64,000 bases of DNA from JANSWY01 sp965243755 (GTDB lineage: Bacteria > Bacteroidota > Bacteroidia > Cytophagales > Cyclobacteriaceae): the NCBI GenBank assembly GCA_965243755.1, contig CBDEVW010000004.1:186001-250000 (forward strand). Direction: 5' to 3'. Within the stretch, counting starts at the first letter, position 1; each line of letters opens with the position of its first letter. This document shows, piece after piece, positions 28,140 to 36,179 of the stretch. The notes beneath the pieces are model-generated. The model was not told the DNA's origin. It saw only the letters and a list, made by a program, of their open reading frames with translations, and did not search any database. A program made the position numbers and the translations under genes.

Positions 28140-28742
28140 ATGATCATAAAAAAGGCACAATTCGTACAGAGTAATTCGGATCACAAAAAATGCCCGAAAG
28201 CTACCATACCCGAATACGCTTTCATTGGCCGATCCAATGTTGGCAAATCCAGCCTGATCAATATGCTTACCAATCATTCCAAGCTGGCCAAAACCTCTGG
28301 TAAGCCAGGGAAAACCCAGCTGATCAATCACTTCCTGATCAATGATAGTTGGTATTTGGTGGATTTACCAGGATACGGTTATGCCAAAGTGAGCAAGACT
28401 GACAGGGAAAAGTGGGGTAAAATGATCTTTGATTACATTACTGAGCGTGAGAACCTCTATTGCATTTTTGTGCTGGTTGATTCCAGGATTCCTCCCCAGA
28501 ACATCGATATTGATTTTATCAACTGGCTTGGTGAAAATGGAATTCCATTTGCCATAGTCTTCACCAAAACTGATAAACTATCAAAAAACAAAGTGGCTTC
28601 AAACATAGCTGCTTTTAGAAAAGAACTATTAAAGAATTGGGAAGAGCTTCCAGTTCAATTCAGTACTTCGTCTGTAACAAAGACTGGCAAAGAGGATCTG
28701 CTTCAGTACATTGAGCAGATAAATGAAAACAATTCCAAGTAA
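28140..28742 (+). CDS. engB: YihA/EngB ribosome-biogenesis GTPase
   Basis: A 200-residue GTPase needed for 50S subunit assembly. G1 GRSNVGKSSLIN, G2 GKPGKTQ, G3 DLPGYGYAK and G4 TKTDK are seen in order, and G5 is near the C-terminus in STSSVTKTG. It is divergent from ubiE with an 88-base gap. Confidence 0.95.
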   Translation: MIIKKAQFVQSNSDHKKCPKATIPEYAFIGRSNVGKSSLINMLTNHSKLAKTSGKPGKTQLINHFLINDSWYLVDLPGYGYAKVSKTDREKWGKMIFDYITERENLYCIFVLVDSRIPPQNIDIDFINWLGENGIPFAIVFTKTDKLSKNKVASNIAAFRKELLKNWEELPVQFSTSSVTKTGKEDLLQYIEQINENNSK

Positions 28743-28833
28743 TTTCAGAGGGGAGTCTTCTCTACAAGAACAAAAAGTTTAATTTTGGGCCGGAATACAT
28801 AACTCATTATACATTACTAAATACTATCGGAAT

Positions 28834-29286
28834 ATGGATTTTAGCGAAATAGCTGCAGTATCAGGAAAAGGAGGATTGTTTAGAGTATTAAAACCAACCA
28901 GAACAGGTGTGATATTGGAAACACTTGATGATGAAAAGAAGAAGATGGTGGTCAACATCCATTCCAAGGTTTCTGTGCTGTCTGAGATTTCTATTTACAC
29001 CACAGATGCCGAAGGTGCCAGACCGTTGGAGGAGGTAATGAAAAAGATCCATGAGGAATTCAATGGGGACACGGGGCTTACTGGTAATTCTGATCCGGAT
29101 GAGTTAAAATCATTCCTGAAATTTATTTTGCCGGAATATGATGAGGACAGAGTTTATGTTTCGGATATCAAGAAACTAATCAATTGGTATAATAAACTGG
29201 CTGCCGACCTTCCTGAAATTTTCAACTCGAAGGAAGAAGTTTCATCAGACGAGAATGAAGCTAAGGGCAAATCTGATACTGAGTAA
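28834..29286 (+). CDS. DUF5606 domain protein
   Basis: A 150-residue soluble protein. The first 55 residues form an SH3-like beta domain (EIAAVSGKGGLFRVL, RTGVILETLDDEKK), followed by a helical part and an acidic tail rich in E/S. This matches the Bacteroidota DUF5606 family of unknown function. A TAATTTTG -7-like box lies at 28780-28787, about 47 bases before the ATG, so it probably has its own promoter rather than depending on engB. The next small gene follows after 12 bases. Confidence 0.85.
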   Translation: MDFSEIAAVSGKGGLFRVLKPTRTGVILETLDDEKKKMVVNIHSKVSVLSEISIYTTDAEGARPLEEVMKKIHEEFNGDTGLTGNSDPDELKSFLKFILPEYDEDRVYVSDIKKLINWYNKLAADLPEIFNSKEEVSSDENEAKGKSDTE

Positions 29287-29298
29287 CAAGTAATTGGA

Positions 29299-29616
29299 AT
29301 GGACACCCGGGACACCAAAAAGTGTATATCGATCATCAATAAAGACCTGGGTTTGGATGCAGGTGAACTACTGCCAGAAATAACTGAAGGGGGAGATGAA
29401 TTGCTGGAAAAACATTTAACCCAAATCATTCAATATTTGCTCGACAAAGATTTTGGTCGTTTGCTGAATGCCATGTACAGAATAGATATTCCTGAGGATG
29501 ATTTCAAGCAAATATTAGAAACCGCAGCACCCAATCAACTGGCCAATACTATTGCCAAGCGGGTAATTCAAAGGGCCCATCAAAAGTTGATAATGCGTAA
29601 AAAATATAGTTCCTAG
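29299..29616 (+). CDS. Conserved-looking hypothetical protein (105 aa)
   Basis: A mainly helical, soluble protein of 105 residues with no signal or membrane segment. The central part reads EKHLTQIIQYLLDKDFGRLLNAMYRIDIPEDDF, an amphipathic helix pair, and the C-terminus is basic (RVIQRAHQKLIMRKKY), which could contact nucleic acid. The family is not recognised. It is 12 bases downstream of the DUF5606 gene, so it is likely its operon partner, and it precedes a bidirectional-looking terminator. Confidence 0.75.
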   Translation: MDTRDTKKCISIINKDLGLDAGELLPEITEGGDELLEKHLTQIIQYLLDKDFGRLLNAMYRIDIPEDDFKQILETAAPNQLANTIAKRVIQRAHQKLIMRKKYSS

Positions 29617-29652
29617 AAAAAGGAAAGTCCGGCTCTCGGGTTCCGGACTTTC
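29617..29652 (-). terminator. Terminator of fbp, placed against the end of the 105-aa gene
   Basis: A perfect 10-bp stem GAAAGTCCGG / CCGGACTTTC with a 10-base loop. A U-tract follows only on the minus-strand transcript (five A on the plus strand at 29617-29621), so it should end the fbp message. On the plus strand the stem may still slow transcription from the upstream gene. Confidence 0.8.
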
Positions 29653-29704
29653 AACTATTGGGGTAAACATTGAGCGTACTAGCGTACGCATGAAAAAATA
29701 AGCG

Positions 29705-30715
29705 TTATTGGGTATTCATAACGCTTTCGGCTATAAACTGAGTAGCTTCTTCAACCATCAAAGGAGAACCGATATAAAGTGGCGCTCTTTGATGAAATTC
29801 TTTTGGTTCTATGTCAAGTATTCTGATTTTCCCATTAGTCGCCGCACCACCAGCCTGTTCTGCTATAAACGCTAATGCGTTACATTCATAAAGCAGTCTT
29901 AATTTGCCGTTTGGTGCTTTGGTAGTGCTTGGGTAGATGTAAATTCCTCCTTTGAGAAGGTTCCTGTGGAAATCAGCAACCAGTGAACCGATGTATCTAG
30001 CAGTGTAACCTTTTTCTTTACAGTGCATGATATAGTTCCTCACCGATTGATCAAATCCATGCCATGATCCTTCATTGATAGAATAAATGTTACCACCTTC
30101 CGGTGATTTCATATCTGCATGGGACAATACAAATTCACCAAGTGATGGTTCCAGGGTAAACCCATTGACACCATGTCCTGTTGTGTAAACCAACATGGTG
30201 GAAGAGCCATACAATATGTATCCAGCAGCAACCTGCTCGCTACCTTTTTGTAGGATGTCTTCTTTCTGAACCGGACCGCCAATTGGAGAAATTCTTCTAT
30301 AAATAGAGAAAATGGTACCAATAGATACGTTCACATCAATATTGGAAGATCCGTCTAGTGGATCCATTGCAACAACATATCTGCAATCGGGATTCAGGTG
30401 AACAATTTCTTCATCTTCTTCTGAAATCACTGCGCAGGTCTGTCCGCCATTCTTAAGAGCTCTTATAAATCGAATGTTGGCAATTACATCAAGTTTTTGC
30501 TGGTCCTCACCCTGCACATTCTTTGATCCAAATCCACCTGCAATATCCAATAAGCCAGACTTGTTGACTTCTCTGTTTACGATCTTGCCGGCTAACGCTA
30601 TGTCTCTGAGTAATTGTGAGAGTTCACCAGTTGCGAAAGGAAAGTCATCCTGTTTCTTCTTGATAAACCTGTCGAGCGTTGTGCCTATCGGCAATCCTAA
30701 ACTGTTTTTGTCCAT
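29705..30715 (-). CDS. fbp: Class I fructose-1,6-bisphosphatase
   Basis: A 336-residue gluconeogenic phosphatase. The Li-sensitive phosphatase core is clear: metal-binding EEDEE-like segment, AMDPLDGSSNID, and the sugar-phosphate region YIGSLVADFHRNLLKGGIYIYP with GKLRLLYECN. It runs as a single gene with its own terminator. The promoter is flanked by two LacI-like operators, so its transcription is probably gated by carbon status. Confidence 0.95.
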   Translation of the reverse strand: MDKNSLGLPIGTTLDRFIKKKQDDFPFATGELSQLLRDIALAGKIVNREVNKSGLLDIAGGFGSKNVQGEDQQKLDVIANIRFIRALKNGGQTCAVISEEDEEIVHLNPDCRYVVAMDPLDGSSNIDVNVSIGTIFSIYRRISPIGGPVQKEDILQKGSEQVAAGYILYGSSTMLVYTTGHGVNGFTLEPSLGEFVLSHADMKSPEGGNIYSINEGSWHGFDQSVRNYIMHCKEKGYTARYIGSLVADFHRNLLKGGIYIYPSTTKAPNGKLRLLYECNALAFIAEQAGGAATNGKIRILDIEPKEFHQRAPLYIGSPLMVEEATQFIAESVMNTQ

Positions 30716-30726
30716 GTTGTTTCTTA

Positions 30727-30740
30727 TGAAAACGTTTGCA
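30727..30740. promoter_or_regulatory. LacI-like operator 1 at the fbp start
   Basis: TGAAAACGTTTGCA has the AAACGTTT core and near-palindromic arms of LacI-family (CcpA/GalR type) sites. It overlaps the fbp -7 element and the predicted transcription start, where binding would block initiation. Confidence 0.6.
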
Positions 30741-30769
30741 AATATAATTTTAAAAATTAAAAATCCAGA
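30739..30769 (-). promoter_or_regulatory. fbp promoter
   Basis: Minus-strand -7 element TATATTTG (30739-30746) lies 19 bases from TCTG (30766-30769), close to the TTTG -33 consensus. The expected start is about 17 bases before the fbp ATG. Confidence 0.6.
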
Positions 30770-30781
30770 CTTTTTACTTAT

Positions 30782-30795
30782 TTAAAACGTTTGCA
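30782..30795. promoter_or_regulatory. LacI-like operator 2 upstream of fbp
   Basis: TTAAAACGTTTGCA repeats 12 bases of operator 1 exactly (AAAACGTTTGCA). Its centre is 55 bases from that of operator 1, about five helical turns, so both lie on the same face of DNA. The site is in the fbp-aspartate kinase gap and could act on either gene. Confidence 0.55.
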
Positions 30796-30911
30796 TTTTT
30801 GCGTCGACCAGCCCTTATTTAAATTGTTAATTTTGGTAATTTGCTGGCTAGCAGGAAGATGAGTTCTTGTTGTTTAAGTTGTACTAAGAGTGGTGTAGTT
30901 AATCGAGATGT

Positions 30912-32168
30912 ATGAAGGTATTTAAATTTGGTGGTGCCAGTGTGAAAGATGCGGCTGGTGTGAAGAACCTGGCAGAAATTATCAGTGAATATGGAGCTCC
31001 TGGTGATGTTGTTATTGTATCGGCAATGGGCAAAACAACACGGCACCTTGAGGAAATGGCCAACAAATTGTACAACGGGATTGATCAAAAAAAGGAACTT
31101 GATGCCATCAGGGACTATCACAATGAAGTTGCCTCAAACCTTGAGTTAAAGGAACCGGCAAAAAACCAACTTCAGTCTTTACTTGATAAATTATCAACAG
31201 ATCAAAGCACAGCATGGCAAGGGTCCAGAAAGCAACTTGTAGATCATTTGATGGCCTATGGTGAATTGCTTTCAACCACCATTGTAGAGGGTTACTTAAA
31301 TAAATTCTCAAATACCGCATGGGTGGATGTGAGAGATTACATTGCCACTGATGATAATTATAATGAGGCAAAAGTTGATTGGTTGTTGACATCAAATTTG
31401 GTGAAGCAACGATTCACTCAAAATGGAGAAGGGAAAATCTATGTTACTCAGGGTTTTCTTGGACGAAGTAGTTCAGGAGCAACTACAACACTTGGCAAGG
31501 AAGGTTCAGACTTTACAGCTGCAATCATTGCCCATTGCTGCGATGCAGAATCTGTAACAATTTGGAAAGATGTACCAGGTATATTAAGCGCAGATCCAAA
31601 AATTTTAAGCAGTACCCAACTTTTTGACCAACTTTCATATCAGGAAGCAGCAGAGATGACCTACTATGGTGCCAAAGTAATACATCCTAAGACCATTCGC
31701 CCGCTGGCACAAAAAAATATCCCACTATTTGTACGGTCATTTATTACTTATAAGGACCAGGGAACTGTTATTAATCATGAGGAGCTGACTCATAGAAAAA
31801 TCCCAAGTTTCATATTTAAAACCAATCAAGTACTTGTGTCATTTAAAGTCAGGGATCTTAGTTTCATTGATGAAAGGAAATTGAGTCTCATCTTCCATAC
31901 ATTGAATACCCTCAAGATTAAACTCAATATGATTCAAAATTCTGCGGTAACCCTATCTGCCTGTTTCGATCTTGACAGGGAGAAAATGGACAAGTTGCAG
32001 GATATCCTCAAAGATGAATTTGAAATTCTATACAACGACCAATTGACCCTGGCAACCATCAAAAATTACAATGAAGAGTCAATTCTGGAGGTTTCTGAAG
32101 GAATGGAGGTGTTGCTGGAACAAAAAACAAGGCACAATGTGCAGGTGCTTTATAGAAATGTTTCCTAG
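30912..32168 (+). CDS. Aspartate kinase, monofunctional
   Basis: A 418-residue enzyme that commits aspartate to lysine, threonine and methionine. Seen: KFGGASVKDA at the N-terminus, SAMGKTT, the TTTLGKEGSDFTAA motif, the WKDVPGILSADP stretch, and GAKVIHPKTI. The C-terminal part (about 300-418) resembles an ACT-type regulatory domain, but shorter than the usual two-ACT arrangement. A TAATTTTG -7-like box lies at 30828-30835. The 3' end overlaps the fructosamine kinase gene by 4 bases on the other strand. Confidence 0.92.
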   Translation: MKVFKFGGASVKDAAGVKNLAEIISEYGAPGDVVIVSAMGKTTRHLEEMANKLYNGIDQKKELDAIRDYHNEVASNLELKEPAKNQLQSLLDKLSTDQSTAWQGSRKQLVDHLMAYGELLSTTIVEGYLNKFSNTAWVDVRDYIATDDNYNEAKVDWLLTSNLVKQRFTQNGEGKIYVTQGFLGRSSSGATTTLGKEGSDFTAAIIAHCCDAESVTIWKDVPGILSADPKILSSTQLFDQLSYQEAAEMTYYGAKVIHPKTIRPLAQKNIPLFVRSFITYKDQGTVINHEELTHRKIPSFIFKTNQVLVSFKVRDLSFIDERKLSLIFHTLNTLKIKLNMIQNSAVTLSACFDLDREKMDKLQDILKDEFEILYNDQLTLATIKNYNEESILEVSEGMEVLLEQKTRHNVQVLYRNVS

Positions 32169-33043
32169 CAATATTTCTTGATCACCCTCTCCACTCCGTT
32201 AAGGTATGAGGTGCCAAACAAATTGACATGAACCAGTAAGGGGTACAGATTATATATCTCTGACCGCTCGGGGAAGCCAGGTTGAAGCGGCAGCATTTCT
32301 TCATAAGCATGATAAAATGCCTGATCAAACCCACCGAAAAGTTTTGTGAAGGCAATTTCAATTTCCCTATGACCATAGTACACCGCAGGATCTATTAAAT
32401 AGGGGTTGCCGTCAGGGCCCACCATGAAATTCCCACTCCACAGGTCTCCGTGCAATAGTGCCGGAGGCTCATCGGTTAAAAGGCCTGGTAGCTGAGCGTA
32501 CAGCAGGCGAAATTTCTTTGCAAAGTCTTTGGTGATATAATTGTTGTAAATGCCCAGACCCAACTGGACCTCTAACCTGTTTTCAATGAAAAAGTCTATC
32601 CAATTTGATTGAAAGGTGTTTTTTTGAGGTAGTCTTCCAATGTAATTATCATGATCAAGTCCATAATTTTCACTTGTATGCTGATGCATGTGTGCCAACC
32701 CATGTCCCAGCGCCTCCCAAAAGTTAGCAGCAGGTGCTGATGATTGGATAAAATCCATGATCAGATAGTGTCTTCCTTCAGCAGTACCGGTTTGGTGGAC
32801 AGTAGGGACACTGACGATTCCTGTATTTCTCATGATCTCAAGACCTTTGGATTCTTTATCAAACATATCCTGGGATTCGGATTCATTCCATTTTACGAAG
32901 TATTGGCCACTTTCAGTATCTACCCTTAGTGTATTATTGATACAGCCACCCCCTACATACTGAATGCTCTCAATTTGATCAGGGCGACCAAAAGTTTGAA
33001 AAATGATTGATTCAAGAAATTGTTCGAGTCGTTGGTCAAACAT
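32165..33043 (-). CDS. Fructosamine kinase family protein
   Basis: A 292-residue kinase of the aminoglycoside-phosphotransferase fold. It shows YVKWNESE for ATP lysine, the catalytic LLHGDLWSGN, and the metal Asp in YLIDPAVYYGHREIE. Family enzymes phosphorylate ribulosamine or erythrulosamine on glycated amines, which makes the adduct unstable and repairs the protein. Bacterial members frequently sit next to an LMW phosphatase gene, as here: the ATG of this gene overlaps the phosphatase stop by 1 base. Confidence 0.9.
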   Translation of the reverse strand: MFDQRLEQFLESIIFQTFGRPDQIESIQYVGGGCINNTLRVDTESGQYFVKWNESESQDMFDKESKGLEIMRNTGIVSVPTVHQTGTAEGRHYLIMDFIQSSAPAANFWEALGHGLAHMHQHTSENYGLDHDNYIGRLPQKNTFQSNWIDFFIENRLEVQLGLGIYNNYITKDFAKKFRLLYAQLPGLLTDEPPALLHGDLWSGNFMVGPDGNPYLIDPAVYYGHREIEIAFTKLFGGFDQAFYHAYEEMLPLQPGFPERSEIYNLYPLLVHVNLFGTSYLNGVERVIKKYC

Positions 33044-33516
33044 TACTTTATTTGATGCTTCTCAATTAAATGATCTAGAAAATTTTCATTACAACGTTTC
33101 AACATATCAAACACATTCTGAAAGCCTTCGGGACCTCCATAGTATGGATCTGGTACTTCATCAGAGTCTTTAATGTTATCAAATTCCCGCATTAAAATTA
33201 ATCCATCATGTTTATAACCGGTGGCCTTGATGATGTTTCTGAAATTACTTTGATCCATTGCAACGATATAATCAAATTCATCATAATCTTCTGGCTGAAA
33301 TTGTCTGGCTCTGCTATCAATGGGCACATTATTTTTTTTTGCGACTGCAATTGATCGCGGATCAGGCTTTTCTCCAACATGCCATGCTCCAGTACCGGCA
33401 CTGTCTGTTAAGAAGCTGTTTTCCAATCCTTTAAGATTAACTAAGTCGTCAAAAATGGCCTCCGCGAGAGGGGATCTGCAGATGTTTCCCAGGCAGACAA
33501 ATAAAATTTTTATCAT
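33043..33516 (-). CDS. Low-molecular-weight protein-tyrosine phosphatase family
   Basis: A 157-residue phosphatase. The N-terminal P-loop has C8, G10, N11, C13, R14 and S15 (VCLGNICRSP), and the general acid is in VPDPYYGG. It is the first gene of a pair with the fructosamine kinase. Besides tyrosine phosphatase activity, LMW phosphatases can dephosphorylate ribulosamine-type substrates, so a glycation-repair role is a reasonable alternative. The kinase pairing supports that reading but does not prove it. Confidence 0.9.
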   Translation of the reverse strand: MIKILFVCLGNICRSPLAEAIFDDLVNLKGLENSFLTDSAGTGAWHVGEKPDPRSIAVAKKNNVPIDSRARQFQPEDYDEFDYIVAMDQSNFRNIIKATGYKHDGLILMREFDNIKDSDEVPDPYYGGPEGFQNVFDMLKRCNENFLDHLIEKHQIK

Positions 33517-33620
33517 TTTTTAACTTTTTTTTCTGTTGGGGGGTTACCTATTGAGTTTACATCGTATTAATAAATGCATAACACAAATTTTATTCATACA
33601 CCTGTTTAACACTTAATAAG

Positions 33621-33650
33621 AAAGCCCCGATAATATCGGGGCTTTTCTTT
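33621..33650 (-). terminator. Terminator after the DUF6588 gene
   Basis: An 8- to 10-bp stem AAGCCCCGAT / ATCGGGGCTT with a 3-base loop has an A/T run on both sides. On the minus strand it follows the DUF6588 gene by about 20 bases and protects the LMW phosphatase gene from readthrough. Confidence 0.85.
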
Positions 33651-33670
33651 TGTGCTATTTTTATAATCTT

Positions 33671-34714
33671 CTATCTGATACTTAACCCGAATCCTGCTGT
33701 AAATGTGTTATACTGCTGAGCGGTGTACGCAGCATGGAAAGTCAGGATCAATAGTTTCAGCCGTCCACCTACAGTCACTCTTGGACCTCCTCCACCGGTG
33801 AAATCCAGATCAATAGGGTCTGTAAACGTAAGTTCTCCGCCGGTATCGTTAGTCAGAGTGTACTCTCCTGTTAGGTCAAGACTAGAACTTACCGCGTTGA
33901 AACCTACACCAATGTATGGAGTGAATATAGCCAGTTTCTTGGAGGCTACAATTTGAGCAGTTGTTCCTGTAGCACTGAATGTTGCAGTACCCTGCCCTTG
34001 AAAGTTCGATTCGTTAACTTCAATATCATAATCTGCTGTTAAGTTTGTATAACCGATAAAAGCACTTATGTCAATTGGTACCAACTTCATTCCAGGAATC
34101 CATTGCTTAATGTCATGCATCACACCTATTCCGAAGAAACTGGTGGAAAGATCACCCACAGCTAAATCCGGTAGATATCTGATTTTCAAATCTGTGTTTT
34201 TGATCAATCCTATTCCTAATTGAAAAGTTGGAGCAAGTACACGACCACCAAGTCTGTCTTCATCGCCAATACCATTGATCGCGTTGAATGTTTGAGAGGC
34301 ATCATAGGTAAAGCCACCACCCAGATCTACACCTGCAGGTACTCGTAATACAGTAGATGTTTCACCACCTGCAATGGTTGGTAAGATTGGGTCACCACTT
34401 TCTATTTCTAGGTTTTCCCATGCCTGTTGATTGAAATCAAAGATTTTTTCCTCATCGGGGATTTCCACCATGTTGAAACTTACTGTAAAGTCAACACCTA
34501 GTAATTTGTGAGGTTTGGCGGTATTATACCAACCATTGGCAAGACCATTAGTGAATGCTAGTATTCCTGGTTGTGCATAGGCGTTCAAATATGTATTTGC
34601 ATCTTCTTCACCTGCTTCTAACACAGCTTCCATATTCTGCCCTATGGCCAGCTGAATCGATGAAAGAGAGATTAAAGTAACCAAAAGTAAGGTTAGTAAA
34701 GCTTTGATTTTCAT
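33671..34714 (-). CDS. DUF6588 family outer-membrane protein
   Basis: A 347-residue exported protein with a signal peptide (residues 1-25, ending SIQLAIGQ). The body is made of alternating hydrophobic strands with a late segment GLSIR-like terminal strand, as in beta-barrel proteins. The EAGEEDANTYLNAYAQP block just after the signal is typical of the Bacteroidota DUF6588 group. It is monocistronic with its own terminator. Function unknown; the structure predicts an outer-membrane barrel. Confidence 0.8.
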   Translation of the reverse strand: MKIKALLTLLLVTLISLSSIQLAIGQNMEAVLEAGEEDANTYLNAYAQPGILAFTNGLANGWYNTAKPHKLLGVDFTVSFNMVEIPDEEKIFDFNQQAWENLEIESGDPILPTIAGGETSTVLRVPAGVDLGGGFTYDASQTFNAINGIGDEDRLGGRVLAPTFQLGIGLIKNTDLKIRYLPDLAVGDLSTSFFGIGVMHDIKQWIPGMKLVPIDISAFIGYTNLTADYDIEVNESNFQGQGTATFSATGTTAQIVASKKLAIFTPYIGVGFNAVSSSLDLTGEYTLTNDTGGELTFTDPIDLDFTGGGGPRVTVGGRLKLLILTFHAAYTAQQYNTFTAGFGLSIR

Positions 34715-34818
34715 ATGTCTAAAATTTTGGTTTTCGTGGTAATAAAGGAAATTTAGTTAATTTTTTCTTCTAACTATGGACAATTATGTTTGAAATTTCA
34801 ATCGTAATAATTGTCAAT

Positions 34819-34862
34819 CGCCTGTTTTGGCTTTATCTGTTTGAAGCCATTCAGGACAGGCG
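34819..34862. repeat. Two-tier imperfect inverted repeat between the DUF6588 and fur genes
   Basis: Outer arms CGCCTGT / ACAGGCG and inner arms GGCTT / AAGCC pair around a 10-base loop, with a 3/7-base internal bulge. It lies 104 bases upstream of the DUF6588 start on that gene's strand and 80 bases before the fur -33 box. No long U-tract follows the arms, so it is not a standard terminator. The rest of the 295-base gap is AT-rich with no gene. Confidence 0.6.
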
Positions 34863-34941
34863 GTCAAAAATACTTTTTTCCATTACCGCAACAAAACAAC
34901 CTCGAATTATTCGACCAAAGATTCAAATTGTTAGATAAAAA

Positions 34942-34972
34942 TTTGGCAGTGTATATGAGATGCTTATTTTTG
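34942..34972 (+). promoter_or_regulatory. Promoter of the Fur-family gene
   Basis: TTTG (34942-34945) and TATTTTTG (34965-34972) are 19 bases apart, an exact match to the Bacteroidota vegetative consensus. The expected start is about 30 bases before the ATG. Confidence 0.8.
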
Positions 34973-34988
34973 CGTCCTGTTACTAAAT

Positions 34989-35007
34989 GATAATGATTTT
35001 CATTTAA
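34989..35007 (+). promoter_or_regulatory. Fur/PerR box
   Basis: GATAATGATTTTCATTTAA matches 14 of 19 bases of the classical Fur box, including the whole left half. It lies between the predicted transcription start and the ATG (35010), so binding would block elongation. Autoregulation by the encoded Fur-family protein is the simplest reading, and control of the downstream peroxiredoxin would follow. Confidence 0.75.
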
Positions 35008-35009
35008 GA

Positions 35010-35456
35010 ATGAATGCGAATTTAGCACATATTAAAGCGGATATTACAGGAGCCGGATTGAAGGCGACCCATCAGCGGATCATTATATATGATTACCTGC
35101 TTAAATCGCATTCACACCCTACGGTTGACAGGATTTATGAAGAGATCAGGGATTTGGTTCCCTCGCTCTCGGTAGCTACTGTTTATCGTGTGTTGGAAGA
35201 TTTTGTGGAAGCGGGTCTTATTTATAAGGTGGCCACCAAGCAAGGCACCATGCGGTATGATGCCAACACCAAACCACATAGTCACATTTACTGTACCAAT
35301 ACGCATGATATTGTGGACTATGATGATCAGGAACTTAATGAGTTGATCACTGAATTTCTGAGTAAAAAGAAAATTAAAAATTTTAAAATTTCGGATGTGA
35401 AGCTTCAGATCAATGGCGTGAAGCTGGATCCGGATGACAATGTTTCAATTAATTAG
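35010..35456 (+). CDS. Fur-family transcriptional regulator (PerR/Fur type)
   Basis: A 148-residue regulator. The winged HTH (about residues 8-85) holds KATHQRIIIYDYLL, THPTVDRIYEEI-like spacing and the recognition helix SLSVATVYRVLEDF. The metal-binding segment HSHIYC is present, but the usual structural CxxC pair is not: only one Cys follows (YCTNTHDIV) and no CxxC exists at the C-terminus. This is a zinc-poor subgroup seen in Bacteroidota. A peroxiredoxin gene 28 bases downstream makes a peroxide-sensing role likely. Confidence 0.9.
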   Translation: MNANLAHIKADITGAGLKATHQRIIIYDYLLKSHSHPTVDRIYEEIRDLVPSLSVATVYRVLEDFVEAGLIYKVATKQGTMRYDANTKPHSHIYCTNTHDIVDYDDQELNELITEFLSKKKIKNFKISDVKLQINGVKLDPDDNVSIN

Positions 35457-35484
35457 ATAAACCATAAAAACGAAAATTTAAATT

Positions 35485-36114
35485 ATGTCATTAGTTGGTA
35501 AAAAAGCGCCTGTTTTCAAGGCACCTGCAGTAATCAATGGAGAAGAGATCGTAGAAGATTTTTCTTTGGAACAGTACATTGGTAAGCAAGAGGTGATCTT
35601 TTTCTTTTACCCAAAAGATTTCACATTTGTTTGCCCTACTGAGATCCTTGCGTTCCAGGAGAAACTTGCTGAGTTTGAAAGTAAGGGTGTAGCGGTTGTA
35701 GGTGCTTCCACTGATACTGAAGAAACTCACCTTGCATGGTTGATGACTGCAAGAGAAAAAGGTGGAATCGAAGGAGTTACTTATCCACTTGTAGCTGATC
35801 CTGCAAGAACAATCGCCAGTAACTACCAGGTATTGGCCGGAGACTGGAATTACAATGAAGAGGGTACTTTGGAGTTTGAGGGTATTCCAGTTGCTTTCAG
35901 AGGAACTTTCCTTATCGATAAAGAAGGTGTTGTAAGACACGAAACCATCAACGACCTTCCTTTAGGTAGAAACATCGATGAGATGATCAGACTAGTAGAT
36001 GCGCTACACCACGTTGAAAAATATGGTGAGGTTTGCCCTGCGAACTGGGAAGAAGGAAAAGACGCCATGCAAGCAACTAAAGAAGGCGTTTCTGAATATT
36101 TGGCAAAACACTAA
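35485..36114 (+). CDS. 2-Cys peroxiredoxin (AhpC/Prx1 type)
   Basis: A 209-residue peroxidase. The peroxidatic Cys50 is in FTFVCPTE and the resolving Cys184 in EVCPANW; the GTFLIDKEGVVRH and the YPLVADP segments complete the Prx1 pattern. It reduces hydrogen peroxide and organic peroxides with a thioredoxin or AhpF partner, not seen here. It follows the Fur-family gene by 28 bases and is probably controlled by the same Fur box. A terminator lies after it. Confidence 0.94.
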   Translation: MSLVGKKAPVFKAPAVINGEEIVEDFSLEQYIGKQEVIFFFYPKDFTFVCPTEILAFQEKLAEFESKGVAVVGASTDTEETHLAWLMTAREKGGIEGVTYPLVADPARTIASNYQVLAGDWNYNEEGTLEFEGIPVAFRGTFLIDKEGVVRHETINDLPLGRNIDEMIRLVDALHHVEKYGEVCPANWEEGKDAMQATKEGVSEYLAKH

Positions 36115-36140
36115 TTGTCAAAAGCACTTAAAGCATAGGA

Positions 36141-36170
36141 AAAACCTGCCATATTGGTGGGTTTTTTTTA
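36141..36170 (+). terminator. Terminator after the peroxiredoxin gene
   Basis: The stem AAACCTGCCA / TGGTGGGTTT pairs with two G-T wobbles around a short loop and ends in a long T-run. It lies only about 10 bases upstream of the kdtA start. Confidence 0.75.
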
Positions 36171-36179
36171 TTTTGCTGT

